Positions 43,914 through 54,347 of a DNA stretch of 64,000 bases are shown here, one piece after another. The notes under the pieces were generated by a model, which saw only the letters and a list, made by a program, of their open reading frames with translations, was not told the origin of the DNA and searched no databases. The DNA is taken from assembly GCA_016719785.1 (NCBI GenBank), contig JADJYJ010000001.1, forward strand, positions 248,001-312,000, written 5' to 3'. Position 1 is the stretch's first letter. The number at the start of each line of letters is the position of its first letter. A program made the translations under genes and the position numbers. This DNA comes from Candidatus Amarolinea dominans. Its GTDB lineage: Bacteria > Chloroflexota > Anaerolineae > SSC4 > Amarolineaceae.

Positions 43914-44669
43914 CTACAAAAATAGGCCGCCATTGATAGAAATGATTTGCCCCGTTAGATAATCTGCGCCTGAGCCGCAAAGAAACTCGACGGTAGCAGC
44001 AACCTCTTGGCCCCGGCCCAATCGCTTCATTGGAATATTCATAGTAATTTGCTCTTGAACCTCTGCTGGTAGCTGCAGCATCATGCCTTCAGCAAAGTAG
44101 CCAAGTGCCAGGCAATTTACGGTTATCCCTGATTTGACCACTTCTTTAGACAAAGTCCGAGTAAGACCAAAAAGACCTGCTTTAGAAGCAGCATATGCAA
44201 CTGTTCCAGGCACACCCAGCTGCGCAACTACCGAAGACAACAAAACGATCCGGCCCCAGCCCTGGCTACGCATCAAAGGCACAACATGCTTGCAACATAG
44301 AAATGCACCGGTCAAATTGACTGCAATAACTTTCTGCCAGGCGTCAAGCGACATCTTCCAAGTAATGGCGTCAATGGAGATGCCGGCCGCGCCTATCAGT
44401 ATATCAATTCGACCAAATCGCTCCTGCGCTGATGCGACCATTGCCTGTACCGCTTTTTCATCTGAAACGTCAGCTTGTAGAACCGTCGTGTTGACATTCC
44501 ACTGCGCTGACAGCTGTGAAGAAAGCTCAACAGTGTCCTCAAGACGGGAATAGTAATGAAGAACCACGTCTGCGCCATTGTGTGCCAGCTCATGGGCAAT
44601 GTGGCGTCCTAATCCACTTGACGCTCCGGTAATCAATGCAACTTTTCCACGCAGCTCTTGGAACTCCAT
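43914..44669 (-). CDS. SDR-family 3-oxoacyl-ACP reductase-like (FabG-like)
   Basis: 251 aa. ALITGASSGLGRHIAHEL is the TGxxxGxG cofactor site, IVLLSSVVAQLGVPG supplies the Ser and VAYAASKAGLFGLTR the YxxxK. It is most like FabG. With the KAS III-like gene it could produce (R)-3-hydroxyacyl groups. Confidence 0.85.
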   Translation of the reverse strand: MEFQELRGKVALITGASSGLGRHIAHELAHNGADVVLHYYSRLEDTVELSSQLSAQWNVNTTVLQADVSDEKAVQAMVASAQERFGRIDILIGAAGISIDAITWKMSLDAWQKVIAVNLTGAFLCCKHVVPLMRSQGWGRIVLLSSVVAQLGVPGTVAYAASKAGLFGLTRTLSKEVVKSGITVNCLALGYFAEGMMLQLPAEVQEQITMNIPMKRLGRGQEVAATVEFLCGSGADYLTGQIISINGGLFL

Positions 44670-44763
44670 GTGCTTGCCTCTCTTAAGTTTTGTGCTGAGA
44701 CGTTGGGAGTGATTATAATGCGCCGATAAGACTCGTTACACGTGTCTTGATGGACTGCACCAA

Positions 44764-45849
44764 TTAACTAACCAACTGAGTGAGATCATCATATTTGCTA
44801 TCAGAAGCGATCTCTTGTTTTGACATGCGTTTCAAACTAGTCGCCGCTTTCAGGCCGGCTGTATGCAACTCCACCACCGGACGCGGGCCTAACCAAGCCA
44901 AGGTATGAGCCATCCGGTGTGGTGTCAATTGAGATGCTGGATACACAAGTATCCCATTGCGTTGTAGTCCAGGCACGTCGATACAACCTGCAAATTGTAT
45001 AATCACAGCGGACGGATTGATTTTTGCAATCATGTCAGCCGTCATGTCTCCATCCGGGCCAATGATCCAATCTGATCGAGTGTAGTCGGCTATAACAAGA
45101 GCATCAACGGCAGCTAAATCAATGTCCATCGTGTCTTTTAAGCTAGCTGTCATGGTAGCAGTTGCTCCTGCTTTCGTCAGCTGTCGCTCAATAACTCGGC
45201 CAAATTTGTCCGTACTTATCACTATGATTTTGCTTTTATGAATCTCGATTTGGACCTCGAACAACATTTTTAAACATAACCACCCGCTATAGTCAAAAAC
45301 CTCCAACCCAGGAAAGTCTTCGTTGGTCGCCACTATTGGAATGCCACGAGCCCGACAGGCCTCAAGATCAACATCACCGGGGCGAAATTCCCAAGCTTCG
45401 CACATTAGCGACACAACCGCCGTCTGTCGCATCGCTGCGACAGCCTCAGCATCGATAGGGCGCACAAACCCCAAGTTAGTGACGATATCGGCCTCGGCAA
45501 ACAAATCTGGCGTCCGCCGCGCGTGGATTTCCACCGCGTTGCTGACACCACACAAGATCTCGAACGCCCGCGTTTGAGCTATCACTTCATTAACGGTGGC
45601 AAAGGGTGAGTCACGTGTCACAGCGATGACGCGCTGCGCCCCAGCTAAGGCAGCGATGACTGGTGTCACAACATACGGTCCGCTGGCGGCTTCAGTCAGC
45701 ACCGTTATATCTGTCAAGTTCAACTCGAAGAAAGAAATCGTGTCACGAATCAACTTAACCAAACGGACTGGATTGGCAAGCCCCGCCTTCCGCAGTAGCT
45801 CGACTGCTTCATCAGCAGCTTCCGCGTGGGGTTGAATCGCTATGCTCAT
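44764..45849 (-). CDS. Rossmann-fold protein, 2-hydroxyacid-dehydrogenase-like
   Basis: 361 aa. It reads like two Rossmann halves: SFFELNLTDITVLTEAASGP, QRVIAVTRDSPFATVNEVIA and later KSKIIVISTDKFGRVIERQL and ALVIADYTRSDWIIGPDGDM. The overall outline recalls D-isomer 2-hydroxyacid dehydrogenases or SAH hydrolases, but the GxGxxG motif is altered (STDKFGRV), so the reaction is unclear. Its ATG overlaps the stop of the upstream DegT gene (ATGA at 45846-45849). Confidence 0.6.
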   Translation of the reverse strand: MSIAIQPHAEAADEAVELLRKAGLANPVRLVKLIRDTISFFELNLTDITVLTEAASGPYVVTPVIAALAGAQRVIAVTRDSPFATVNEVIAQTRAFEILCGVSNAVEIHARRTPDLFAEADIVTNLGFVRPIDAEAVAAMRQTAVVSLMCEAWEFRPGDVDLEACRARGIPIVATNEDFPGLEVFDYSGWLCLKMLFEVQIEIHKSKIIVISTDKFGRVIERQLTKAGATATMTASLKDTMDIDLAAVDALVIADYTRSDWIIGPDGDMTADMIAKINPSAVIIQFAGCIDVPGLQRNGILVYPASQLTPHRMAHTLAWLGPRPVVELHTAGLKAATSLKRMSKQEIASDSKYDDLTQLVS

Positions 45850-46980
45850 GCCTTCATGGCCTGCGAGAGGGCGTGAACCACCTCCCGCTGCTCTTGCTCT
45901 GATAACCGTTCGTGCAACGGCAACGTCAGGGATCTCGCGAAGACCTGATCCGTCGCGGGGAAATCACCCACTCGATAGCCATAGCGGCTGCGGAAGTAAG
46001 TTGTGAGCGGCATATGCCAGGTGCCGATATTGGCCTCGATACCTTGACGCTTCAGATCCTGGATCAGGTCGCCTCGTCCCGCCGCCGCGTATTCAGGCAA
46101 CAATGCTACGTAAGACTGGTAAACAGGTTGGCTGTCGGGACTCACGATCGGCGGCTGCAAGGACGTGTTGGCTAACAGCGCATCGTACCGAACAGCCAGG
46201 CGTCGTCGGGCTGCGATGATCCGATCCAGCTTTGCCATCTGGGTCACCCCCAGGGCAGCCTGAAATTCGGTGATTCGATAGTTGAAACCAGGCATGATGA
46301 AGTCGGCCGCTGGTGCATCGGGGGCTTGACCGTGATTTCGCAACGCACGCAGCTTGCGGGCCACCACAGGGTCATTGGTGGTAATCGCTCCGCCCTCGCC
46401 GGTGGTGACCGCCTTACGAGGATGGAAACTGAAGCAGCCCATGACGCCCCACAGGCCTGCCTGCTTGCCGTGCAGGGTGGCACCCAACGCACAGGCTGCA
46501 TCCTCAATCACCGGCAGCCCATAGCGCTCCGCAAGCGCTATGATCGTGGGCATGTCGGCCAGTTGGCCGAAGGTGTGAACGGGCAGGATCGCCTTCACCC
46601 GGCGCGCGGTCTCAGGCGTTGCCATCATTCGGCGCAACGCATCATCCAGGCGAGCCGGATCCATATTGAATGTGTCCGGCTGGATGTCGATGAAGACCGG
46701 CTGTGCTCCGCACAACTCGATCACGTTCGCGGTGGCTGGCCAGGAATAGGTGGTGACAAGCACCAGATCCCCCGCACGGACATCCAAAGGCCAAGAGCGC
46801 GAGGTGCAATGCAGCCGTACAGTTACTGACGGCTACCGCGTGTTCGGCGCCGACATAGCGAGCCACGACTCCCTCAAACGTCGCGACGCGCGCCCCCTGA
46901 ACCAGGAAGCCCGAAGCAACTGCCTCGCGCACTGCCAGCAAGTCATCTTCCTCAATGGAAGGAATGGTCAGCCGGATCAT
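45846..46980 (-). pseudogene. DegT/DnrJ/EryC1 aminotransferase with one frameshift
   Basis: Starts MIRLTIPSIEEDDLLAVREA (ATG 46978-46980) and runs to LHLALLAF, where one extra base in AAA/TTT at 46786-46788 breaks frame. The rest continues DVRAGDLVLVTTYSWPATAN, VIEDAACALGATLHGKQAGL, with the PLP-lysine in CFSFHPRKAVTTGEGGAITT. Otherwise full length, about 378 aa. Probable sugar 3- or 4-aminotransferase acting before the KAS III/acyltransferase set. Confidence 0.8.
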
Positions 46981-47936
46981 AGTCCCAGACTCCTGTAGTA
47001 CTCGGCCGTGCGGCGAATGCCATCGTCCAGATCCACTTTCGCCTCGAATCCCAGCACATCGCGAGCCTTGCTCACCGATGGGATGCGTAATTCCACATCA
47101 GCGTAATCTTTGCGGGTAAAGACTATTGGCGAGCGCGACCCCAACACTCGGACCACCGCGTTTGCTAGACCATAAATGGTTACTACGGCCTTTTGATTGC
47201 CGATATTGAACGATTCACCAACCGCTTTGGGATGCTCCATGGCCAGCAACACGCTATCCGCCATATCATCCACATAACACCAGGCCCGAATCTGCGTGCC
47301 ATCCCCATGGATTTCGATCGGCTCATCCTTCAGGGCGCGCTGGATGAAGATACGCAAAGCGCCTTCCCCTACCTGTCCTGGTCCATAGACGTTGAAGGGA
47401 CGCACCACAACAGTTGGCAACTGCTTCTCGTGGAAGTAGGCGATAGCTAGGTGTTCTTCGGCTAGTTTGCTCACTGCATAGGTCCACCGGGCCTCGCCTA
47501 CTTTGCCCATCACCGCGTTGTCCGTCTCAGATGAGCGGAAAGCCTGCTGCCCGAAAACCTCGCTGGTCGAGAAGCACACGACTCGCTCGCAATGCGGCAG
47601 CCGCATGGCCGCTTCCAGGACGTTGGCCGAGCCAACCATGTTGACCCGCATCGTCGTCACAGGGCTTATAATCACGGTGTCAATGCCCGCAATCGCGGCG
47701 CAGTGAACGACAATGTCTGCGCCGGTCATTGCTTGACACAACCTCTCGAAGTCAAGCACGTCACCCCGAATCAGCGTCAGATTGGGGTGGTCATGGTATG
47801 GTTTAGCCGCCAGCGAGTTGCGGGTCAGATTGTCATATGCCACAATCTGGTTGTTTTCAACTAAGCGGCCGATCAGGGTGGAGCCGATGAACCCGGCGCC
47901 CCCGGTGATAAAGATCGTCTTTCCAGAGATATTCAT
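46977..47936 (-). CDS. NAD-dependent epimerase/dehydratase
   Basis: 319 aa, extended SDR. FITGGAGFIGSTLIGRL (GxxGxxG), CFSTSEVFGQ (S in place of the usual T/S site) and WTYAVSKLAEEHLAIAYF (YxxxK). FNVYGPGQVGEGALRIFIQ is typical of GalE/RmlB-like enzymes. It precedes the DegT gene by an ATGA overlap, consistent with making its keto-sugar substrate. Confidence 0.85.
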   Translation of the reverse strand: MNISGKTIFITGGAGFIGSTLIGRLVENNQIVAYDNLTRNSLAAKPYHDHPNLTLIRGDVLDFERLCQAMTGADIVVHCAAIAGIDTVIISPVTTMRVNMVGSANVLEAAMRLPHCERVVCFSTSEVFGQQAFRSSETDNAVMGKVGEARWTYAVSKLAEEHLAIAYFHEKQLPTVVVRPFNVYGPGQVGEGALRIFIQRALKDEPIEIHGDGTQIRAWCYVDDMADSVLLAMEHPKAVGESFNIGNQKAVVTIYGLANAVVRVLGSRSPIVFTRKDYADVELRIPSVSKARDVLGFEAKVDLDDGIRRTAEYYRSLGL

Positions 47937-49075
47937 TGAGGCACCTGCATGAAGGAAGATAGAATCGGCACCGTTACCCAGGACGGCTCGCGGCCACCCG
48001 AATGACGTGCCAAGCGGAAACGCGTACTCAGACCAATAGCGCGATAGATTGATGACACCCGATCCGGAATTTGCGTGACATACTCCGATGATTGATTAGC
48101 ATCCAACTCGCCATTCTCCCAAATAAACCAACGAGGCGCCACCAACAATGAGCGCATTTGATCAAAGTAGCGACACAAGCTGGTTTGCCAGACAGGCGAA
48201 CGAGCCGCAATTGGATCCGCTGAAAAAAGCGTCAATTCCTCTAAAGGATTGGAGTAAACTAAGGCCGATACCCGCTTGTCAACAACAGTCGTGACAAGAG
48301 CGGCAACGCCTCCATAGGAGATACCATAGGCAGTAACCCTGGCTGGGTCCACATTTGGTAATCCCAGCAGGTAATCTACACCGCTCATATACAGCGGCGC
48401 CAAGTAATTCCAAATCGTACGCCGACCAGCAGACTTTGCCTCGATGACAGCAGCCCAGGGGTCAACCAACCCACTATTCACATAGGGTACGAATATTATA
48501 TAACCGGCCCGTGCTAACTGATCGGCATACGCGTTTAGGTAGGGCTGTAACTCCGCTTCGAGACCAAACGGCCGATTGAGGCCGTAGTTCCCATCGAAGC
48601 TCAACACGGCGGGCATTTTTTCTGGCCCATTGATAGGTGTAGCCAAATAGCCGCCCAACTCCATATCCGGAAAACGTCCCTTGAAGCGCACCCATTCCAA
48701 CGTGTAATCCGTGTTGCGCAAGACCGTCCTTCGCTCGATGACAGAGATCGGTTGCTGTGGTAACAGTTCGCCGGCTAATGATGCGACGACCTGTTGTCGC
48801 AAAGGCTCGACAGACTGGAGAAATGCGTCTACAGAACTGATATTGTAGGTGGGAACCACTGTCGGGCAAGGGCCAAGCTGTGCTAGATATGTGGCGATCT
48901 CTGCTCGCTGCGCGTCGTAAGCTTGCTGTGGATAGGGCCAATTGGCTGGCGGCGGCGGCGCGGCCACCTGGGTCGGCAGTGGCCTGCCTGCATACTGGAA
49001 GACCTGCCCCAACCACTGGATTGGAACCTGGACCGCCGCTGCTGTTTGCGTGTCGCTTTTCTTTCGTTGAACCAA
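47933..49075 (-). CDS. Alpha/beta hydrolase (acetyl xylan esterase-like), N-terminus lost
   Basis: 380 codons from a TTG; the real start is uncertain. The core has LGGYLATPINGPEKMPAVLS, GYIIFVPYVNSGLVDPWAAV and the nucleophile elbow TAYGISYGGVAAL. Compared with the neighbouring paralogue it lacks a membrane anchor, and its first residues overlap the end of that gene in another frame for 193 nt. It ends with an ATGA overlap on the epimerase. It could deacetylate a polysaccharide. Confidence 0.65.
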   Translation of the reverse strand: MVQRKKSDTQTAAAVQVPIQWLGQVFQYAGRPLPTQVAAPPPPANWPYPQQAYDAQRAEIATYLAQLGPCPTVVPTYNISSVDAFLQSVEPLRQQVVASLAGELLPQQPISVIERRTVLRNTDYTLEWVRFKGRFPDMELGGYLATPINGPEKMPAVLSFDGNYGLNRPFGLEAELQPYLNAYADQLARAGYIIFVPYVNSGLVDPWAAVIEAKSAGRRTIWNYLAPLYMSGVDYLLGLPNVDPARVTAYGISYGGVAALVTTVVDKRVSALVYSNPLEELTLFSADPIAARSPVWQTSLCRYFDQMRSLLVAPRWFIWENGELDANQSSEYVTQIPDRVSSIYRAIGLSTRFRLARHSGGREPSWVTVPILSSFMQVPQ

Positions 49076-50358
49076 AGAGTAGCGCCCAGGCTTTGATGCA
49101 CCTGCGCAATTCGGTCATGAACTGACTGCGATACAAATACTGACTGACGAGCAAAACGCGGATCAGCGGGCGAGTAGGAGGACAACAGTGGCCGTGGCGC
49201 GATCAATGCAGCAAGCTCGGCCTGGCCAAAAGAGCAACCAAGTAAGCTGACCGCAGACCCATAGCTCACTTGGTCAGGGTTTGCATACAGAGCCTTTTGA
49301 TCCAGGAGCGGATCCAACCAGATCGTGGCTGCAATGCGGTCATCCAGCGCGGATGTAACTCCCGCGAGGGTCGCCCCTTCCGCCCAACCCATCAACGCGA
49401 TTTTGTCATGCGCTACCTGGGGCTGAGCCTGGAGAAAATCCACCGCGGCCATCACCTGGGGTACCAGCAGGCCGAAGGCATCCCCTTTACCTTTTGCGTT
49501 CAGCAGCGCGCCCCAGCGTGCAATCTCGTGCCAGGGGAAGAAAGGCCAGGTACTTGCCGCAGCGATGTCATCGCTGATCGAGGGGGCAAACACTGTGTAA
49601 CCCGACTCCGCAAACGCAATTCCCGCGGTGCTCATCGGAGATGCCTCTGGATATCCCACAAACGACTCATCCCCTGGCAACCGCCAGCCAAAAAGTGTGT
49701 GTGGTGGCACACCGGCGCCGTGTAACAGAATGATGGCGGGCGTGGGATCGCTGGTACCCTGCGGTGTAGCAAGGAAACCGGTCACGGATACCCCTGGCAG
49801 ACGGCCAGCAAACTGCACCCATTCGATGGAATAACGGTCACTCATAAAGAGCATCCGACGATTGACTATCTTGCCATTGGGCGCCTGGGGCATCGCCCCG
49901 GTACGGGCAACCAACTGCTCACGTAGCGCCTGCACGGAATGCTGGTAGTTGAGCGGTGAGGTGAAGTCCGGGTTCCACTTTGGCTGTGGACACTCGATCT
50001 GGGCAAGATAATTCCTCACCTGGTAATCCAACGCCGAGAGGTCTGTCCTGGAGGGCTGCCATTCAGGGATAGGCAGAGGCGTCGGCGTGACGACCTGGAC
50101 TGGTGGCTGCGTGGGGAGCGGCGTGCGCGTTGGAATTGGTGTAAAGGTTGGGGGCGCCACCCAGGCTGTCGGGATTGGTTTGGCTAAGATCGCGTTACGC
50201 CGAATAAGACCGAAATCACCGACTGTGATCTCAATGAGCAGGAATAAGGCTGCCAGTCCGCCAAGAGGTATAGCCAATTTGATCCAACCGGACGCCTCGA
50301 AATATCTCTGCCCAAGTGATTGTCGTCTGGTTTGTTGGTTCCATGGGTCTGGTGTCAT
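48883..50358 (-). CDS. Secreted/anchored alpha/beta hydrolase, altered nucleophile and foreign C-terminus
   Basis: 491 codons. One membrane anchor (LAIPLGGLAALFLLIEITVG), a Pro/Thr-rich linker (TPIPTRTPLPTQPP) and an extracellular hydrolase domain (TPAIILLHGAGVPPHTLFGW). The expected GxSxG elbow reads KIALMGWAEGATLAGV, with Ala at the nucleophile. After SLGATLWFNERK the frame enters the start of the next hydrolase out of frame, giving an Arg-rich, likely meaningless tail. The two genes look fused by a deletion between tandem paralogues. Confidence 0.65.
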   Translation of the reverse strand: MTPDPWNQQTRRQSLGQRYFEASGWIKLAIPLGGLAALFLLIEITVGDFGLIRRNAILAKPIPTAWVAPPTFTPIPTRTPLPTQPPVQVVTPTPLPIPEWQPSRTDLSALDYQVRNYLAQIECPQPKWNPDFTSPLNYQHSVQALREQLVARTGAMPQAPNGKIVNRRMLFMSDRYSIEWVQFAGRLPGVSVTGFLATPQGTSDPTPAIILLHGAGVPPHTLFGWRLPGDESFVGYPEASPMSTAGIAFAESGYTVFAPSISDDIAAASTWPFFPWHEIARWGALLNAKGKGDAFGLLVPQVMAAVDFLQAQPQVAHDKIALMGWAEGATLAGVTSALDDRIAATIWLDPLLDQKALYANPDQVSYGSAVSLLGCSFGQAELAALIAPRPLLSSYSPADPRFARQSVFVSQSVHDRIAQVHQSLGATLWFNERKATRKQQRRSRFQSSGWGRSSSMQAGHCRPRWPRRRRQPIGPIHSKLTTRSEQRSPHI

Positions 50359-51436
50359 CGGCGGGGCACCAATTGTACAAGCTTCTGCACAATTTGGTCT
50401 GCTGCAAGCTCCGGCGGAGGCATCGAGGGCCGAACTACCGGGAGACCATACTCACCAATGGCACGAAGAATGCGTTCCTTATCGGCACCGACAAGGATGT
50501 TGAAACCGGCCTTCACCGTCTCAATCCACTCGGTCTCATCCCTCATTGTGATGCATGGCACACCGAGCCAGTACGCTTCTTTTGAATCCCGCCAGAGTCA
50601 GTCAAAATCAGGCTCGCCTGTTGTTGAAGAGCGAGCATGTCGAGGTACCCCACTGGCTCGATTAAACGAACCCCACCCCGTCCAACGTGTGTGATCGTGA
50701 TGCCGTACTCTTGGATTTTCTGGCGAGTCCGTGGATGAACAGGAAAAATGATGGTCTCCCGACTTTGTGAAAACGCTTCAAGGATGCTGCGCAAATTGCT
50801 TTCGTTGTCAGTGTTATGGGGGCGATGCACGGTTGCTAACAGATACCGTTTCGGTTCCAACCCTAAATCCCGTAAGATAGTTGAGCCTTGGCGGGCAATC
50901 TCGGCGAACTGCAATACGGCATCGTGCATGGGATCGCCCACCAGATGCACTCCCCGTGTGATCCCTTCCCTCGCTAGGTTATCCACAGCGGTTTGCGTCG
51001 GACAGAAAAGTAGATCAGCGCAATGATCCGTTAACACCCGATTGTGCTCTTCGGGCATCTCCCGGTTGAGGGAGCGCAGCCCGGCCTCCACGTGCGCCAG
51101 CGGAATGCGTAACTTACAAGCCGCCAGTGCGCCGGCCAGCGTCGAATTGGTATCGCCGTAGACCAACACCCAATCCGGCTTCCCCTGCTCCATCACCTCT
51201 TCCAGCCGGATCAACATCTCGCCGGTCTGCCGGCCGTGCGAGCCGGAGCCTGCTTCCAGGTTGTAGTCCGGTTCGGGTATTTCCAGCTCTCGGAAGAACA
51301 CTGCCGACATGTTGTCGTCGTAGTGTTGGCCGGTATGCACCAGGATTTCGGTGTGTCCGGCCGCGCGCAGCGCCTTGCTCACCGGCGCGGCCTTGATGAA
51401 CTGCGGCCGCGCGCCGACTACAGTCAGTACCTTCAA
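50355..51436 (-). pseudogene. wbpI: UDP-N-acetylglucosamine-type 2-epimerase (WbpI/WecB-like) with one frameshift
   Basis: VLTVVGARPQFIKAAPVSKA, LVYGDTNSTLAGALAACKLR, LAHVEAGLRSLNREMPEEHN and VDNLAREGITRGVHLVGDPM are classic for the family. At SLILTDSGGIQK the frame is lost at a run of four T/A (50580-50583); one more A restores VPCITMRDETEWIETVKAG to the end. In the WbpA-B-E-D-I order this enzyme would convert the GlcNAc3NAcA nucleotide to ManNAc3NAcA. Frame loss could be sequence error. Confidence 0.8.
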
Positions 51437-52658
51437 GATGAAACCTTCCGAGACAATTCGAATGAAACAACAGCGTCCACAACCGCGGTGAGCATGACGT
51501 CAGTCAATTCGGGGTAGATCGGCAGCGCTAGCGTTTCGGCCGCCGCCCGTTCGCTGGCCGGAAAGTCGCCTGTCCGGTAGCCCAGATCAGCGAAACATTC
51601 CTGCACGTGCATTGACACGGGATAATAGATCTCCGTGCCGATCTGCCGCGCCTTCAGGTGCGCCATCAGCGCATCCCGCCGCGCGCTGCGGATGACGAAC
51701 TGATTGTAGATGTGCCGGCCGTACCCGGCATCGTAAGGCAGGCTGACTCCTGCCTCCTGACTCCTGCCCTCTGACTCCTGCCCCTTGACTCCTGACGCCT
51801 CGCCATCATCCGTCGTTCGTCCTCCGTCGTCCGTCAATCCCGCTTCGGTAAACAACTTGCGATAGATCACAGCGTTGCGCTGGCGCCCTTCGGTCCAACT
51901 GTCCAGGTATTGCAGCTTCACCCGCAGCACCGCGGCCTGCAGCGCATCCAGCCGGAAGTTCCCTCCCACTATCTTATGATAATACTTTGGCTTGGCGCCG
52001 TGGCCGCGCAGCAGACGCACCTTCTCGGCCAGTTGGGGATCGTTCGTGGTCACCATCCCCCGTCGCCGCACCCACCCAGGTTCTTCGAGGGAAAGAAGCT
52101 GAAACAGCCCAGGTGACCGATGGAACCTGCCCTGCGGCCTTTGTACTCGGAACCGATAGCCTGCGCGGCATCCTCGATGACATACAAGTTGTGGCGCTGG
52201 GCGACCGCCATAATCGGGTCCATGTCCGCCATCTGACCGAAGAGATGTACGGGCATGATGGCCTTCGTGCGCGGCGTAATCGCTGCCTCGATGCCGGCCG
52301 GGTCAATATTGTAGGTCAGCGGGTCAATATCCACAAACACCGGCTTCGCACCCAGGCGGACGATGGATCCGGCTGTGGCAAAGAAAGTGTACGGCGTCGT
52401 GATCACCTCGTCGCCTGGCTTGATCCCGATCGCCATCAGGCTGACCAGCAACGCATCGGTGCCCGACGACACCCCGACGCCGTACTGGCACTGCGAATAG
52501 GCCGCCACTTCCCTTTCCAGCGCCTCGACCTCTGGCCCCAGGATGAAATACTGTGATTCCAGCACCCGATCTATCGCGACCCGTACCTCGTCCTTGATCG
52601 TTGCGTATTGGGCTTGGAGGTCGAGCAGGGGGACGGGAAGTGTTTGTTGAGTGGTCAT
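51433..52658 (-). pseudogene. wbpE: WbpE-like aminotransferase with one frameshift and a repeat-derived insertion
   Basis: From the ATG 52656-52658 (GGAGAGAG upstream): VPLLDLQAQYATIKDEVRVA, GVGVSSGTDALLVSLMAIGI, VIEDAAQAIGSEYKGR and the PLP-lysine in CFSFFPSKNLGGCGD. A run of five C/G at 52057-52061 lacks one base; with it the frame continues MVTTNDPQLAEKVRLLRGHG to the end. Near 51740-51845 about 30 residues (TDDGGRTTDDGEASG and so on) are inserted in frame. It would transfer an amino group to the 3-keto GlcNAcA nucleotide. Confidence 0.8.
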
Positions 52659-52692
52659 TCTCTCTCCGTTGGACGCTAAGGTTGACAAATCG

Positions 52693-53310
<618 letters not shown>

Positions 53311-53345
53311 ATGACTCCTCGTTGATCGTTTGTTTGCACCCTCGC

Positions 53346-54347
53346 TTATGCGAACGCCTCAATTGCCAGACTGACCGGCTCGCCATTGGTCACCAGGGAA
53401 CGTTGAGCCGCCTGGAGCACCTTCAACACTCGCACCCCGCTCAGCCCGTCCGTCAACGGCGCCCGCCGGGTGACGATCGCGTCCAGGAATGCCTGACACT
53501 CCAAACGCAACGGCTCATCAGCCGGATAGGGCACTTCATGTCCATCACCTTTGACCGGAACAGGCTCGCCGTTGAGAATGTCCACATGTTGGTCGTAAAG
53601 CACCAGCTTCTTAGCGACATCGTCAAAACTTGCCATCTTGCGCGATCCGACCACTACAAGCCTCTGCTCTTTGAAGGGGTGGAGCCATGAAACGAAGATG
53701 TGCGCCCGCACCCCATTATCGAACAGCAAGTTGGTGATCGTCACGTCGGCGATATTGGGCTGGACGTAGCTGCCGCCGCATGCGACTACCTCGAATGGCA
53801 TGTCGCCCATCAGCCGCAAAATGATCGCGATGTCATGCGGCGCGAAGCTCCAAAGGATATTCTCTTCACGGCGGATCTTGCCCAAGCTCAGGCGGTTGGA
53901 GTAGATGTAGCGTACCTTGCCCAGCTCGCCGTCCTGCACCAACTCCAGCATGCGTACTATTGCTGGGTGGTATTCCAACACATGGCCCACCATGAAGATG
54001 CGTCTCTGTCGCTCCGCCAGTCGCACCAGTTCAACGCCTTGCTCATAGGTCAGCGCCAGTGGCTTCTCCACCAACACATCCTTGTTTGCCTCCAAGGCTT
54101 GCCGAACCACTTCGTAATGCGTCTCGGCCGGCGTTGCAATGACCACCCCAGCTATGTCCGTATCCCAAACCTGGAGCGGATCGGAGAGCACAGGGATATC
54201 AGACACCAGCTTTTTTGCATTTTGGCGTCCAGCCTCAGTCACGTCACAAACAAGGCTCAATGCGCCCAGTTGTGCAAAGTTGCGCACCAGGTTCTTGCCC
54301 CAGTAGCCGCAGCCAATCACTGCGATGTTTGCTTCCGAGTTACGCAT
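53346..54347 (-). CDS. wbpB: WbpB/WlbA-like sugar-nucleotide 3-dehydrogenase (Gfo/Idh/MocA family)
   Basis: 333 aa from the ATG at 54345-54347. NIAVIGCGYWGKNLVRNFAQ is the NAD-binding GxGxxG, DVLVEKPLALTYEQG the EKP motif. It would oxidise UDP-GlcNAcA at C3. The start lies 30 nt inside the 3' end of the wbpA remnant. Confidence 0.85.
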   Translation of the reverse strand: MRNSEANIAVIGCGYWGKNLVRNFAQLGALSLVCDVTEAGRQNAKKLVSDIPVLSDPLQVWDTDIAGVVIATPAETHYEVVRQALEANKDVLVEKPLALTYEQGVELVRLAERQRRIFMVGHVLEYHPAIVRMLELVQDGELGKVRYIYSNRLSLGKIRREENILWSFAPHDIAIILRLMGDMPFEVVACGGSYVQPNIADVTITNLLFDNGVRAHIFVSWLHPFKEQRLVVVGSRKMASFDDVAKKLVLYDQHVDILNGEPVPVKGDGHEVPYPADEPLRLECQAFLDAIVTRRAPLTDGLSGVRVLKVLQAAQRSLVTNGEPVSLAIEAFA

